Part shown: positions 8,449 to 16,577 of the stretch, piece after piece
Numbering within the stretch: position 1 is the stretch's first letter
How the letters are laid out: each line of letters begins with the position of its first letter
Source: Methanococcoides vulcani
Lineage (GTDB): Archaea; Halobacteriota; Methanosarcinia; Methanosarcinales; Methanosarcinaceae
Length of the DNA stretch: 64,000 nucleotides
Direction of reading: 5' to 3'
Assembly: GCF_900111645.1 (NCBI RefSeq)
Contig: NZ_FOHQ01000004.1
Span: 1 to 64,000, forward strand
Translations under genes and position numbers: made by a program
The notes under the pieces: model-generated
Database searches by the model: none
Told to the model about the DNA's origin: nothing
What the model saw: only the letters and a program-made list of their open reading frames with translations

Positions 8449-9989
8449 AGGGTTCTGACTCTTTGGTTGAACAAAATCAGAATATTGATCTATTGAGGTT
8501 TGCCACTGCAGGAAGTGTGGATGATGGTAAATCAACCCTTATTGGGAGATTATTATACGATTCAAAATCAATATTCGAGGATCAACTGGATTTAATTAAG
8601 ACATTCTCGAAAACCCATAGGAACCAGGATATTGATTATTCCCTGGTAACTGATGGCCTTAAATCAGAAAGGGAGCAGGGAATTACAATTGATGTTGCAT
8701 ACAGGTTTTTTTCGACTCCAAAAAGGCGCTTTATTATTACCGATACCCCCGGGCATGAGCAATATACAAGAAATATGGCTACAGGTGCATCAAATGCATC
8801 GCTTGCCCTGATTCTTATTGATGCCAGGAACGGAGTTGTGACACAGACAAAACGGCACTCATTTATCTCATCTCTTCTTGGTATCCGGAACTTTGTAGTT
8901 GCAGTCAATAAAATGGATCTTGTTGACTATTCAGAAGAAGTGTTTGAAAATATTGTAAGCGAGTATAATGCTTTTTCTGATAAGTTATCAGATGAATCAA
9001 TTTATTATATACCCATAAGTGCCCTCAAAGGTGACAATGTCATCGAACGAAGCGTCAATATGCCCTGGTTCCAGGGATCGACACTGCTTGATTACCTGGA
9101 GAATGTAAATATATCCGGTGGTCGCAACCTGACTGATTTCCGGTTCCCTGTCCAGTATGTTAACTGGGGAGGCGATGATTTCAGGGGTTATTGTGGTACA
9201 ATCTCTTCAGGTGTTATCCACAAAGGAGAGAAGGTAAGAGTTCTTCCTTCGGGAAAAACGAGTGAAATTTCAAGGATCGTCACGTATGACGGGGACCTCG
9301 ATTATGCCTTTGCTCCTATGGCAGTAACCCTTTGCCTTGAGGATGACATTGACATAAGCCGCGGTGATATGATCGCGAAGGTTGATAATCTTCCTGTAAT
9401 TGCCGGAAGTCTGGAGGCGAATGTAGTATGGATGGATAGCGCTCCCATGGAAATCGGGAAAGATTATTTAATCAAGCATACTACCAGCACGGTGAAAGGA
9501 AATTTTGCAGAAGTACTTCATGAGTTTGATCCTGAAGACATCAGCATGAAACCTTCGGAGTTTTTGAGCTTAAATGAAATCGGAAAAGTTAAGGTTGAAT
9601 TAAAAACCCCGATATTTGCCGATATTTATTCTGAGAACAAGATCACAGGTTCATTTATTGTAATTGATCCCCACACCAATCAGACGGCTGCTGCCGGCAT
9701 GATCTCGAAATACAATCAGGTATCTCCTGACAAAGCATGCAAAGCTGTAAAGGCGAAGGTTATTCGTTATCCGGGAGACAAAAAAGAAGAGGCACAGGCC
9801 AATTATGACCGCCTTTCCATGCAGGGTACGCATTGTATCTACGTGGATGATGATCTGCTACAGGAAACCCTTTGCAAGGGAATCCCGGTTGACAGTGAGC
9901 AATATTCCGACACAATTGAGGATTTGTGCAAGATTGTTACGAAATCAGGTGTGTCTGTGGTTTTGTGCTCTGATCATTTGAGCAGTTGA
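8445..9989 (+). CDS. cysN: sulfate adenylyltransferase subunit 1, GTPase (CysN)
   Basis: GTP-hydrolysing subunit that drives APS formation by CysD. The 514-residue protein carries all EF-Tu-like G motifs: GSVDDGKST near residue 23, DTPGHEQY and NKMD, followed by two beta-barrel domains. No APS kinase domain is fused to the C terminus, in line with the APS-type reductase upstream. The likely start is the TTG at 8445, 6-7 nt behind GGAGGG, overlapping the cysD stop. Confidence 0.96.
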   Translation: MKGSDSLVEQNQNIDLLRFATAGSVDDGKSTLIGRLLYDSKSIFEDQLDLIKTFSKTHRNQDIDYSLVTDGLKSEREQGITIDVAYRFFSTPKRRFIITDTPGHEQYTRNMATGASNASLALILIDARNGVVTQTKRHSFISSLLGIRNFVVAVNKMDLVDYSEEVFENIVSEYNAFSDKLSDESIYYIPISALKGDNVIERSVNMPWFQGSTLLDYLENVNISGGRNLTDFRFPVQYVNWGGDDFRGYCGTISSGVIHKGEKVRVLPSGKTSEISRIVTYDGDLDYAFAPMAVTLCLEDDIDISRGDMIAKVDNLPVIAGSLEANVVWMDSAPMEIGKDYLIKHTTSTVKGNFAEVLHEFDPEDISMKPSEFLSLNEIGKVKVELKTPIFADIYSENKITGSFIVIDPHTNQTAAAGMISKYNQVSPDKACKAVKAKVIRYPGDKKEEAQANYDRLSMQGTHCIYVDDDLLQETLCKGIPVDSEQYSDTIEDLCKIVTKSGVSVVLCSDHLSS

Positions 9990-10005
9990 ATTTATTGAGA
10001 TGGGA

Positions 10006-10101
10006 TACCTCTGCATTTGATAGATGGGTGCGGAGTTATTGCCTCTCTATTATGGGCACATTTCCTGTTGCTACACTGCTGAAGAGGTTATTACAGAGGT
10101 A
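10006..10101. other. long inverted repeat downstream of cysN
   Basis: TACCTCTG at 10006-10013 pairs perfectly with CAGAGGTA at 10094-10101 and is followed by GCTTTTTCTTT. The 80-nt loop could hold further structure. This could be a terminator or a small stable RNA between the convergent cysN and SBP genes. I have no family match. Confidence 0.3.
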
Positions 10102-10215
10102 GCTTTTTCTTTAACTTCTTTTTTATTAGAGCTTAAATTCGAAAAGAGCAACTTAATAATTAAAGCTAAAGAAGTAAAAAAAAGTAAAAAGTAAAAATGA
10201 ATGAAAAAATACAGA

Positions 10216-11124
10216 TTAAAGTCTTAATTCTTCAACAAAACGAAGGTTGAAGATATCTTTTTCCCCGAGTTTCTTTGAGATATATCCGAGTTCGTTCAGT
10301 ACATCTACAAATCTCATGGTGGAGCTGATATATTTTTCTGATATGCCTGCTGAGTATTTTGGTGATACTTTATACATATCGTTCACAAAATCCGCATCAA
10401 TGATCCCAATCGTCCCGGCAACAAGCCTTGATGCTTCTTCGGTATTTTGACGGATGAATTCACAGGCATTTTCATGAAATTCTATGAACTTCAAAAGAGT
10501 ATCCGGTGAGTTTTCGATCATTTCACTGGTTGTAACTATTCCATAACTTGGATTATCAGGCCACAGTTTTTCAGGCGGGATCACTATTTTCGTATCACAA
10601 TATCCCTTTGCCACGATAGCCAGGGATGGAGTTCCAACTGCGACTTTGATCTCCCCGTCTGCTATGGCTTCGGGGATCATGTCAGCCCAATCATAGTTGA
10701 GGACATAAATATCAGTCTCAAGACCTTCTTCTTTGATATAGTTCCTGATAATTACGTCATGGATAGAACCACCCGGAGGACAGGCTATTGAATATCCTTT
10801 GAATTGTTTTAAAAAAAGTGTCCGGTCATTTTTGCATTCTTCGAGTGTCATAAATTCAGGAGTAGCGATCATCACCGTCCCTTCAACATGACCGCCTGCA
10901 ATACACTTGATCCGCAAACCGTGATCAATCCCTATCATTGCAGGAGGAAGCCCAATATATCCGATATCGAGCTCGTGGTTCTCGAATGCACGGATAATTG
11001 CAGGTCCTCCTCCAAAAAGTTTCCACTCAGGCTTTATGCCTGCTTTTTCAAGCCAGTTCGTCCCCATCAGTATGAATGAGGTATGATACATGGTCGAAAG
11101 GTGTCCTATCCTCAATTCCATCAT
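10216..11124 (-). CDS. SBP-fold protein of the NMT1/SsuA type without signal peptide
   Basis: The 302-residue protein resembles the solute-binding proteins of the NMT1/THI5 and sulfonate (SsuA/TauA) group: an N-terminal beta strand LRIGHLST, the GGGPAI and LDIGYIGLPPA segments and a CPPGGSIHD loop. It starts directly with the first domain strand and has no signal peptide or lipobox, and no permease or ATPase gene is near. So it is probably cytosolic and either an enzyme or a ligand sensor, as known for THI5 and MqnA/MqnD relatives. It is the third gene of a transcript with the threonine synthase homologue and the sulfur carrier, which suggests a sulfur or amino-acid role. Confidence 0.8.
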   Translation of the reverse strand: MMELRIGHLSTMYHTSFILMGTNWLEKAGIKPEWKLFGGGPAIIRAFENHELDIGYIGLPPAMIGIDHGLRIKCIAGGHVEGTVMIATPEFMTLEECKNDRTLFLKQFKGYSIACPPGGSIHDVIIRNYIKEEGLETDIYVLNYDWADMIPEAIADGEIKVAVGTPSLAIVAKGYCDTKIVIPPEKLWPDNPSYGIVTTSEMIENSPDTLLKFIEFHENACEFIRQNTEEASRLVAGTIGIIDADFVNDMYKVSPKYSAGISEKYISSTMRFVDVLNELGYISKKLGEKDIFNLRFVEELRL

Positions 11125-11204
11125 AGATTCACCAATTTTAAGGAATTACAGGTCTTTTATTATGTATCTTAGTTCCAAAACCTGCTCTTCCCTATTTTTT
11201 AGTA

Positions 11205-11480
11205 TCAGCCTCCGCTTACTGCCGGTAATATTGAAATTTCGTCAGCATCGGTTATTTCGGTTTCAAGACCTGAAAGATGCCTTATATCTTCCCCGTTGAC
11301 ATAAACATTGACGAACCTTCGCACCTGTCCGTCCTGAAACAGGCGCCTTTCAAACTCCTCGCCATATTCACTAGTAAGTCTATCAAAAAGGGTCTTTATT
11401 GTAGTATCGCCCAGATCGATGCTTGTTGACCTTGTTCTTGTTATGTTGTTCAATGCTGATGAAAATCTTATAGATACCAT
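11205..11480 (-). CDS. MoaD/ThiS-type ubiquitin-like sulfur carrier
   Basis: A 91-residue beta-grasp protein ending in the required Gly-Gly (PAVSGG). Such carriers are adenylated by an E1-like enzyme and turned into a C-terminal thiocarboxylate that donates sulfur; archaeal relatives (SAMPs) can also be conjugated. The gene lies 21 nt after the threonine synthase homologue, and an E1-like gene follows in the divergent direction at 13054. This arrangement suggests sulfur delivery to a PLP enzyme rather than to molybdopterin or thiamine, but the true client is not shown by sequence. Confidence 0.88.
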   Translation of the reverse strand: MVSIRFSSALNNITRTRSTSIDLGDTTIKTLFDRLTSEYGEEFERRLFQDGQVRRFVNVYVNGEDIRHLSGLETEITDADEISILPAVSGG

Positions 11481-11501
11481 TTAACTTCACCTCTTGATGT
11501 A

Positions 11502-12749
11502 TTAATTATTGTTTTCTGTTATATTGCTGAACTTCTTCGTGAATTCGGAATACGACGGATTGATCGACTCAGGCCTTTCAAGTGCCTCCGCAATAGTTTC
11601 CTGTGCCTTTAGACCATTACCGGTTACATATACAACTGTTCTTTCATCGGGGTGAATATGGCCGCTTTCGACAAGGATCTTAAGACCTGCAACCGTTGTC
11701 CCGCCGGCAGGTTCTGTGAAAATGCCTTCAGTTCTTGCAAGTAGGGATATGGCCTCAAGTATCTCCTCGTTCGTCACAGATGCAGCATAACCACCTGAAT
11801 TCTGGATCGCCTGCTTTGCATAGTATCCATCAGCAGGATTTCCGATAGCAAGGCTGTGGGCGATTGTATCAAGTTCCCTTATCGGGATGACTTCCGTGTC
11901 GTTCTGGACAGCGGTCGATATAGGAGAACAACCGGTTGGCTGTGAACCCGATATCCTGATGTTACTGCCGGAGTCGATTAAACCTATCTTTTCAAGTTCA
12001 CTGTAACCTCTGGTAAGGGCACAAAGCAGTGCTCCGCTTCCAAGTGGTGCAACGATGTGATCCGGAGCATTCCATCCGAGCTGTTCAGCAGTTTCAAAGG
12101 CAAGTGTCCTGGAACCTTCCGTATAATATGGCCTTATGTTTATGTTAACAAATGCCCAGTCGGGATTCTGGTCTGCAACTTCACTTGCAAGGCGATTTGC
12201 ATCATCATAGGTACCGTCAACCGCGATGACGTTTGGATCGTATGTGAGCATCTGTGTTATCTTTCCAAGTTCGATCGAGGAAGGTATGAAAACGTATGCC
12301 GGAATTCCTGCTTTTGCGGCATGTGCTCCTACAGCGGATGCGAGATTTCCGGTGGAGGCACAGCCAATTGCTGTAGCACCGAGTTCGAGAGCTTTGCTGA
12401 CCGCGACTGATGTTACCCTGTCCTTGAACGAATTTGTAGGATTGACAGAATCATCAAGAATGTATAATTCTTTAAGCCCCAGTTCCTTCCCAAGGTTCTT
12501 TGCATGATGCAACTTATTATAACCTGAACCAAGGTCAACATAATTCGTACCATCAACAGGAAGCAGGTCGGCATATCTCCATATAGACGGCGGTCCTCGG
12601 GCGATCTTCTCCTTACTTACCGTATTCTGTATTTCATCCCAATCGTAGTGCACTTCAAGCGGTCCGAAACATTCATAGCATGTATTCTGGATTCCACTTG
12701 GATATTCAGCACCACATTCTCTACATTTTAAACCAATTACTTTACTCAT
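11502..12749 (-). CDS. threonine synthase family PLP enzyme
   Basis: The 415 residues start with a zinc-ribbon-like segment (CRECG...CYECFG) typical of archaeal threonine synthases, then a fold-type II PLP domain with the Schiff-base lysine in NPTNSFKDR and the phosphate loop ASTGNLASA. The default role is O-phosphohomoserine to threonine. Its tight linkage to a thiocarboxylate-type sulfur carrier and the nearby E1-like and TusA genes raises the possibility that it makes a sulfur amino acid instead, as CysM does with CysO in mycobacteria. That is inference; whether another thrC exists outside the window would matter. Confidence 0.9.
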   Translation of the reverse strand: MSKVIGLKCRECGAEYPSGIQNTCYECFGPLEVHYDWDEIQNTVSKEKIARGPPSIWRYADLLPVDGTNYVDLGSGYNKLHHAKNLGKELGLKELYILDDSVNPTNSFKDRVTSVAVSKALELGATAIGCASTGNLASAVGAHAAKAGIPAYVFIPSSIELGKITQMLTYDPNVIAVDGTYDDANRLASEVADQNPDWAFVNINIRPYYTEGSRTLAFETAEQLGWNAPDHIVAPLGSGALLCALTRGYSELEKIGLIDSGSNIRISGSQPTGCSPISTAVQNDTEVIPIRELDTIAHSLAIGNPADGYYAKQAIQNSGGYAASVTNEEILEAISLLARTEGIFTEPAGGTTVAGLKILVESGHIHPDERTVVYVTGNGLKAQETIAEALERPESINPSYSEFTKKFSNITENNN

Positions 12750-13053
12750 TTTATTAATCTCCTAACAATTCATGGGTATTAACTAATCGACATAATAACA
12801 CGTCATATTATTACTGTTAGTTATGGGGCAATAATTGCCTATATTCTGATCTGGTGCCTTATGAATTGGCTTTTGAGCTATCCGGAGTATGACTGCGTAA
12901 AATTGCCGCTTTCTATACCTATTTATCAGGACATTGCACTTTTTTGAAAATGCTGACACGAATTGTAATCTGTCATGGATCATCGTTACAAGACTATGAT
13001 CTACTGTGATCTATTACAATTCAGTGCGATTTATTGTTTTCAGGGAGGTAAAA
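12750..13053. other. divergent promoter region between thrC-like and MoeB-like genes
   Basis: No gene is supported here; an antisense 66-codon frame lacks family features and a ribosome-binding site. The region holds the 13-bp palindrome at 12827-12839 and a short repeated motif (CTATGATCTA/CTGTGATCTA near 12993-13012). Confidence 0.5.
12827..12839. promoter_or_regulatory. 13-bp interrupted palindrome GGCAATAATTGCC, possible operator
   Basis: GGCAAT-A-ATTGCC is a perfect odd palindrome placed between two divergent sulfur-transfer genes. A 12/13 match is found before the glutaredoxin gene at 4261-4273. It could bind a dimeric wHTH repressor. Confidence 0.4.
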
Positions 13054-13872
13054 ATGATAGGCGAATTTACTGAAGAACAGATCCGGCGGTATTCAAGACA
13101 CATTATACTGCAGGAAGTTGGCGGGAAAGGACAACACAAGTTACTAGCTTCAAAAGTGCTCTGTATAGGCGCAGGAGGGCTTGGATCTCCGATCATCCAA
13201 TATCTGGCTGCTGCCGGGGTTGGAACTATCGGGATCGTTGATGATGATGTTGTTGACCTTAGTAATCTTCAAAGACAGGTCATACATGGCGGGAATGTCG
13301 ATATTCCAAAAGTCGAATCTGCAAAGCAATATGTTGAAAATTTAAATCCCGATGTGAACGTCATCACTTATCGGGAAAGGATCGATCCTGATAATATCCT
13401 TGATATCATAAACGATTACGATATCGTAGTGGACGGTTCCGACAATTTTGCGACCCGTTATCTCGTAAACGATGCCTGTGTGCTTTCCAAAAAACCTCTT
13501 TCACATGGCAGTATTTTCCGTTTCGAAGGACAGGTAACGACCATTCTTCCCGATGAAGGTCCCTGTTACAGATGTCTCTTTGAGCATGCTCCACCTGCAG
13601 GAATGGTTCCAAGTTGTCAGGAAGCCGGGGTGTTCGGAGTACTTCCAGGCATCATCGGTGTCATTCAGGCAACCGAGGTTATCAAATACCTGCTGGGATT
13701 AGGTGAGATGTTGGTAGGCCGGCTTATATTCTATGATGCTTTCAACATGTCGTTCGATGAGATCAAGATACGTAAGAATCCTTCATGCCCGGTATGTGGT
13801 GAAGCTCCGTCCATAACATCAATTGAGGATGAGAACTACCAGGATGGAGGCGGGGTCTGTAGTATTGGATAA
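13054..13872 (+). CDS. E1-like ThiF/MoeB/HesA family adenylyltransferase
   Basis: Adenylates the C-terminal glycine of a ubiquitin-like carrier, the step before thiocarboxylate formation. The 272-residue protein shows the nucleotide loop GAGGLGSPI near residue 31, the zinc pairs CYRC and CPVC, and a possible catalytic Cys in VPSCQEAG. No rhodanese domain is fused, so another protein must supply persulfide sulfur, possibly the TusA encoded just downstream. The ATG at 13054 follows GGGAGG; a longer frame upstream is not used. The likely client is the carrier at 11205-11480. Confidence 0.9.
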   Translation: MIGEFTEEQIRRYSRHIILQEVGGKGQHKLLASKVLCIGAGGLGSPIIQYLAAAGVGTIGIVDDDVVDLSNLQRQVIHGGNVDIPKVESAKQYVENLNPDVNVITYRERIDPDNILDIINDYDIVVDGSDNFATRYLVNDACVLSKKPLSHGSIFRFEGQVTTILPDEGPCYRCLFEHAPPAGMVPSCQEAGVFGVLPGIIGVIQATEVIKYLLGLGEMLVGRLIFYDAFNMSFDEIKIRKNPSCPVCGEAPSITSIEDENYQDGGGVCSIG

Positions 13873-13894
13873 AATGATAAGGGGAATGACTGTA

Positions 13895-14131
13895 TCAGGC
13901 TTTACGTAAGTATATGTTGAAAACGCCTCCCTTTTCTTCAACAGCAAGCAGTACATTCCCTGTCTTTTTTGCCCACGTGGCGATGTTTTGAGGTGTCATG
14001 GCTTCATTTGCTACTACCAGCAGCACCTCATTTGTTTCCAGCTCATCCATTATTTCTTTTGTTCTGATAAGTGGATACGGGCAGCACTGTCCTCTTACAT
14101 CAAGTTCAAAGTCTGCTATTATTTTATCCAT
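13895..14131 (-). CDS. TusA/SirA-family sulfur-transfer protein
   Basis: A 78-residue protein with a canonical CPYP motif (VRGQCCPYPLIRTKE) preceded by an additional Cys. It is convergent with the E1-like gene (22-nt gap). A sulfur-relay function to the ThiF/MoeB-carrier system is plausible by position. Confidence 0.9.
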   Translation of the reverse strand: MDKIIADFELDVRGQCCPYPLIRTKEIMDELETNEVLLVVANEAMTPQNIATWAKKTGNVLLAVEEKGGVFNIYLRKA

Positions 14132-14369
14132 TTTGAATCAACCATAATTATTATCTGTTTAATATTGTATATATTCAATGAGGCAATATTTGTTATCACT
14201 ATATTTCTATATTCTCCTTTTCTTTTCATCGGCACTTCTTACCGCAAACAGCGCTGTTATGTATATGGGAATATTTTACTAACATACTTCAATGCTCTAA
14301 CAATTATGTAACGTTTAGAAAAAGCCTGCCATATTATTCTACCATATCATTAACGGAGGACAAGGATCC

Positions 14370-14780
14370 ATGAAAATGCTAATGTTCGATACGGAATATT
14401 TTTGGTTTGAAACCTTCAGCAAGACCCTTGACCACGTAGATGATATTGAAAGAGAAGAAAAAATAGAGGACACAGCAGTTGTTTTCATCCACGTTGAAGC
14501 AGAGGATGAATTAAGAAAGAACAAAGTAGTAAAAAGTGCAGTAGCAAATCTGAAATGGTATCTCAATAAAGTAAATAAAAAAAGAATAGTCCTGCATTCA
14601 TTCGCTCATCTTTCTTCAAGTAAATCCTCCCCTGAATTCGCAGTAGAGGTAATTTTAGCTATCAAAGAAAAGCTGGATAATAAAGGAATTGATGTTTACA
14701 CTACTGCCTTTGGATACTTTTCAGAATTTTCGATCCACGTTCGTGGTGAGTCACTGGCAAAAGTGTTCAAAGAGATCTGA
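14370..14780 (+). CDS. free-standing archaeal ThrRS editing-domain protein
   Basis: The 136 residues correspond to the N-terminal editing domain of archaeal threonyl-tRNA synthetase (D-aminoacyl-tRNA deacylase fold, tRNA-Thr_ED family), with the family features FAHLSSSKSSPE and FGYFSEFSIHVRGE. There is no catalytic or anticodon domain after it. In Crenarchaeota such separate proteins clear Ser-tRNA(Thr) in trans. Here it follows a strong GGAGGA and is not overlapped by other genes. A separate role, such as clearing another mischarged tRNA, is possible. Confidence 0.75.
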   Translation: MKMLMFDTEYFWFETFSKTLDHVDDIEREEKIEDTAVVFIHVEAEDELRKNKVVKSAVANLKWYLNKVNKKRIVLHSFAHLSSSKSSPEFAVEVILAIKEKLDNKGIDVYTTAFGYFSEFSIHVRGESLAKVFKEI

Positions 14781-14939
14781 AGATACTTCCCATCTGTATT
14801 ATTTTCTTTTTTTCTTCTTCCTTTTCATCATCCTCTTTTTCCTCATTCACCTCATTTTTAGTAAACAGTATGTTATTCTGAGTGCCAAAGTCTTCTAAAA
14901 CATACCTATAATTAACAAAAAAACCATTCTCAAACATGT

Positions 14940-15572
14940 ATGGGCGATGAGGGCGAACTTCCTGAAAGTGAAGGATTTGAAGAGTTGATAAGATATACTA
15001 TTCCTGGATATGCCCTGGGTCTTATTGCAGGTATTTTCCTTGATATGCAGGGTTACCAGAGAAGTCCTGTGGGTCAATGGCTGGTCAGGACCCTTTCAGG
15101 AGAAGGCGAAAGCATACTGGAAGGTATCTATTCGATTCGCCAGCGCTTTCTTGGTGGCGCGAGTACAATGGCAGAAGCCTATGGCTGGGGGAAGCTATTT
15201 GGTCTAGCAGTTCCCTGGATAATCGATATTGCCAGTCGTCTTGCAGGTGTTAATGTATATGGTGTTGAGGGTTTCTATATCCCTTACTTCTATGCACTTA
15301 GTGACCAGATAGGAGCAAACATTTCCGGGATGCTTTTCCTGAAGAGAAAAGAAGGTACCTGGGTTGGAGCTGTCAATAAGTATGTACATCATCCGGTAAT
15401 GGTTGCAAGTCTGGCAATAATTGTAACCGTGCCTTTCGGTCTTTTACTTTTACGCATATATGGCTTCAGCCCAACGACCCAAACCTTTACTGCCCTTGAG
15501 ACCATTGTGGCAAATCTATGCTGGGTTCCACCTCTTGTGGGATGGTATGTGCAGAGAAAAAGAGAGTTCTGA
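14940..15572 (+). CDS. integral membrane protein of unknown function
   Basis: A 210-residue protein with about three to four hydrophobic segments (residues about 20-35, 90-105, 150-170 and 188-203). I do not recognise a family. A TATA-like CCTATAATTA near 14904-14913 suggests a leaderless transcript. It ends 9 nt before the TPR gene, so they form an operon and may act together at the membrane. Confidence 0.75.
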   Translation: MGDEGELPESEGFEELIRYTIPGYALGLIAGIFLDMQGYQRSPVGQWLVRTLSGEGESILEGIYSIRQRFLGGASTMAEAYGWGKLFGLAVPWIIDIASRLAGVNVYGVEGFYIPYFYALSDQIGANISGMLFLKRKEGTWVGAVNKYVHHPVMVASLAIIVTVPFGLLLLRIYGFSPTTQTFTALETIVANLCWVPPLVGWYVQRKREF

Positions 15573-15581
15573 GGATATTCT

Positions 15582-16277
15582 ATGGCAAAAGATGACGTAA
15601 GTAAGATCGTTGAGAGGTATATTGCCTCCGGCAGATCTGAAAAGGATGTTGAAAGGAAAGAACATTATTTCAAGATGGCTTTACAGCTGCAGCCTAAAAA
15701 TGTCCACGCATTGAACAATATGGCTCTTCTTTTACAGCAGCAACGCAAATTCAGAGGAGCTATAGATATTTATGAGAAGATCCTGAGCATAGGTGTTGTG
15801 GCAAGACCATATCCTGTATACTATAATATCTCACTTTGCCTGGAAAGCCTTGGTAACCTTGAAGGCGCAAAAACATACATAAACAGGGCCCTGGCAATAA
15901 AGCCTGATGATGAGATCTTCCTTGAATTAAAAGAAGAGATCATTGATCTTTTAAGTAGTGGCTCAAAGGAATCTGCTCCAAAGATAACTTCGAATACTCT
16001 GGAGGTCGGAGCAGTCTATGATGAATGGGATCCTCCGGCAGTTTCGACGCTTACGAGTCAGATATATTATGCTGACTGGAATGATTACAAGTATCATCGT
16101 GGATTGGGTGAGACAGATCTTCACGAAAAGGTTATCCGGGACAAACTGGAACAGCGGGTCTACTGCTGTAATGCATGTCGTTATTTCTCAGCAGGCACAT
16201 GCAGGAAGAAAGGGAAGGTTGGCAGGAAAGTACTGCCGGATTCGATATGCAAGCAGTTTTTCCCAGCAAAACACTGA
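15582..16277 (+). CDS. TPR protein with C-terminal cysteine cluster
   Basis: 231 residues. The N-terminal two thirds hold about three TPR helix pairs (ALNNMALLLQQQRKFRGAI, YYNISLCLESLGNLEGA). The C terminus carries CCNACRYF...TCRKKG...SICKQF, five to six cysteines that probably bind zinc or an Fe-S cluster. The family seems restricted to methanogens, but I cannot name it. TPR units suggest a scaffold; the partner may be the membrane protein encoded immediately upstream. Confidence 0.8.
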   Translation: MAKDDVSKIVERYIASGRSEKDVERKEHYFKMALQLQPKNVHALNNMALLLQQQRKFRGAIDIYEKILSIGVVARPYPVYYNISLCLESLGNLEGAKTYINRALAIKPDDEIFLELKEEIIDLLSSGSKESAPKITSNTLEVGAVYDEWDPPAVSTLTSQIYYADWNDYKYHRGLGETDLHEKVIRDKLEQRVYCCNACRYFSAGTCRKKGKVGRKVLPDSICKQFFPAKH

Positions 16278-16400
16278 TTTGTTTTATTTTTTTACTAAAC
16301 CTATTATTATATTTTCTAGCATTCATATTTTATTTATTGGGGCGATTGCATTTTTTCTAAAAAACCCGTCCATTTATGGAAAGGTTTATCTATTAGGCAG

Positions 16401-16410
16401 TTATACTATA
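16401..16410 (+). promoter_or_regulatory. TATA-like element of the cohesin-protein gene
   Basis: TTATACTATA lies about 170 nt before the start codon. Transcription from here would begin near 16430 and give a long leader containing most of the inverted repeat that follows. Confidence 0.35.
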
Positions 16411-16419
16411 ATTTGTCCT

Positions 16420-16512
16420 TAGAAGAGAACATTGAGACCATTCCTGAACACAACTACATAAACTATTGTACCACCAACATATTCCCCCACTCAAACTCAA
16501 AGTTCTCTTCTA
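16420..16512. repeat. 11-bp inverted repeat in the leader of the cohesin-protein gene
   Basis: TAGAAGAGAAC (16420-16430) and GTTCTCTTCTA (16502-16512) are perfect complements separated by 71 nt. They could form a long stem-loop in the leader RNA or be a two-half DNA operator. Confidence 0.45.
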
Positions 16513-16577
16513 GTGGTTCCATTCAAAAGATAGATATGTTAGAGGGGACTAACTTTTCCTTATAAGTGGTGCTCAAT

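Noticed and set aside
12783-12983. 66-codon minus-strand frame between the thrC-like and E1-like genes
   Set aside because: No ribosome-binding site, no family features, lies in a divergent promoter region with the palindrome.
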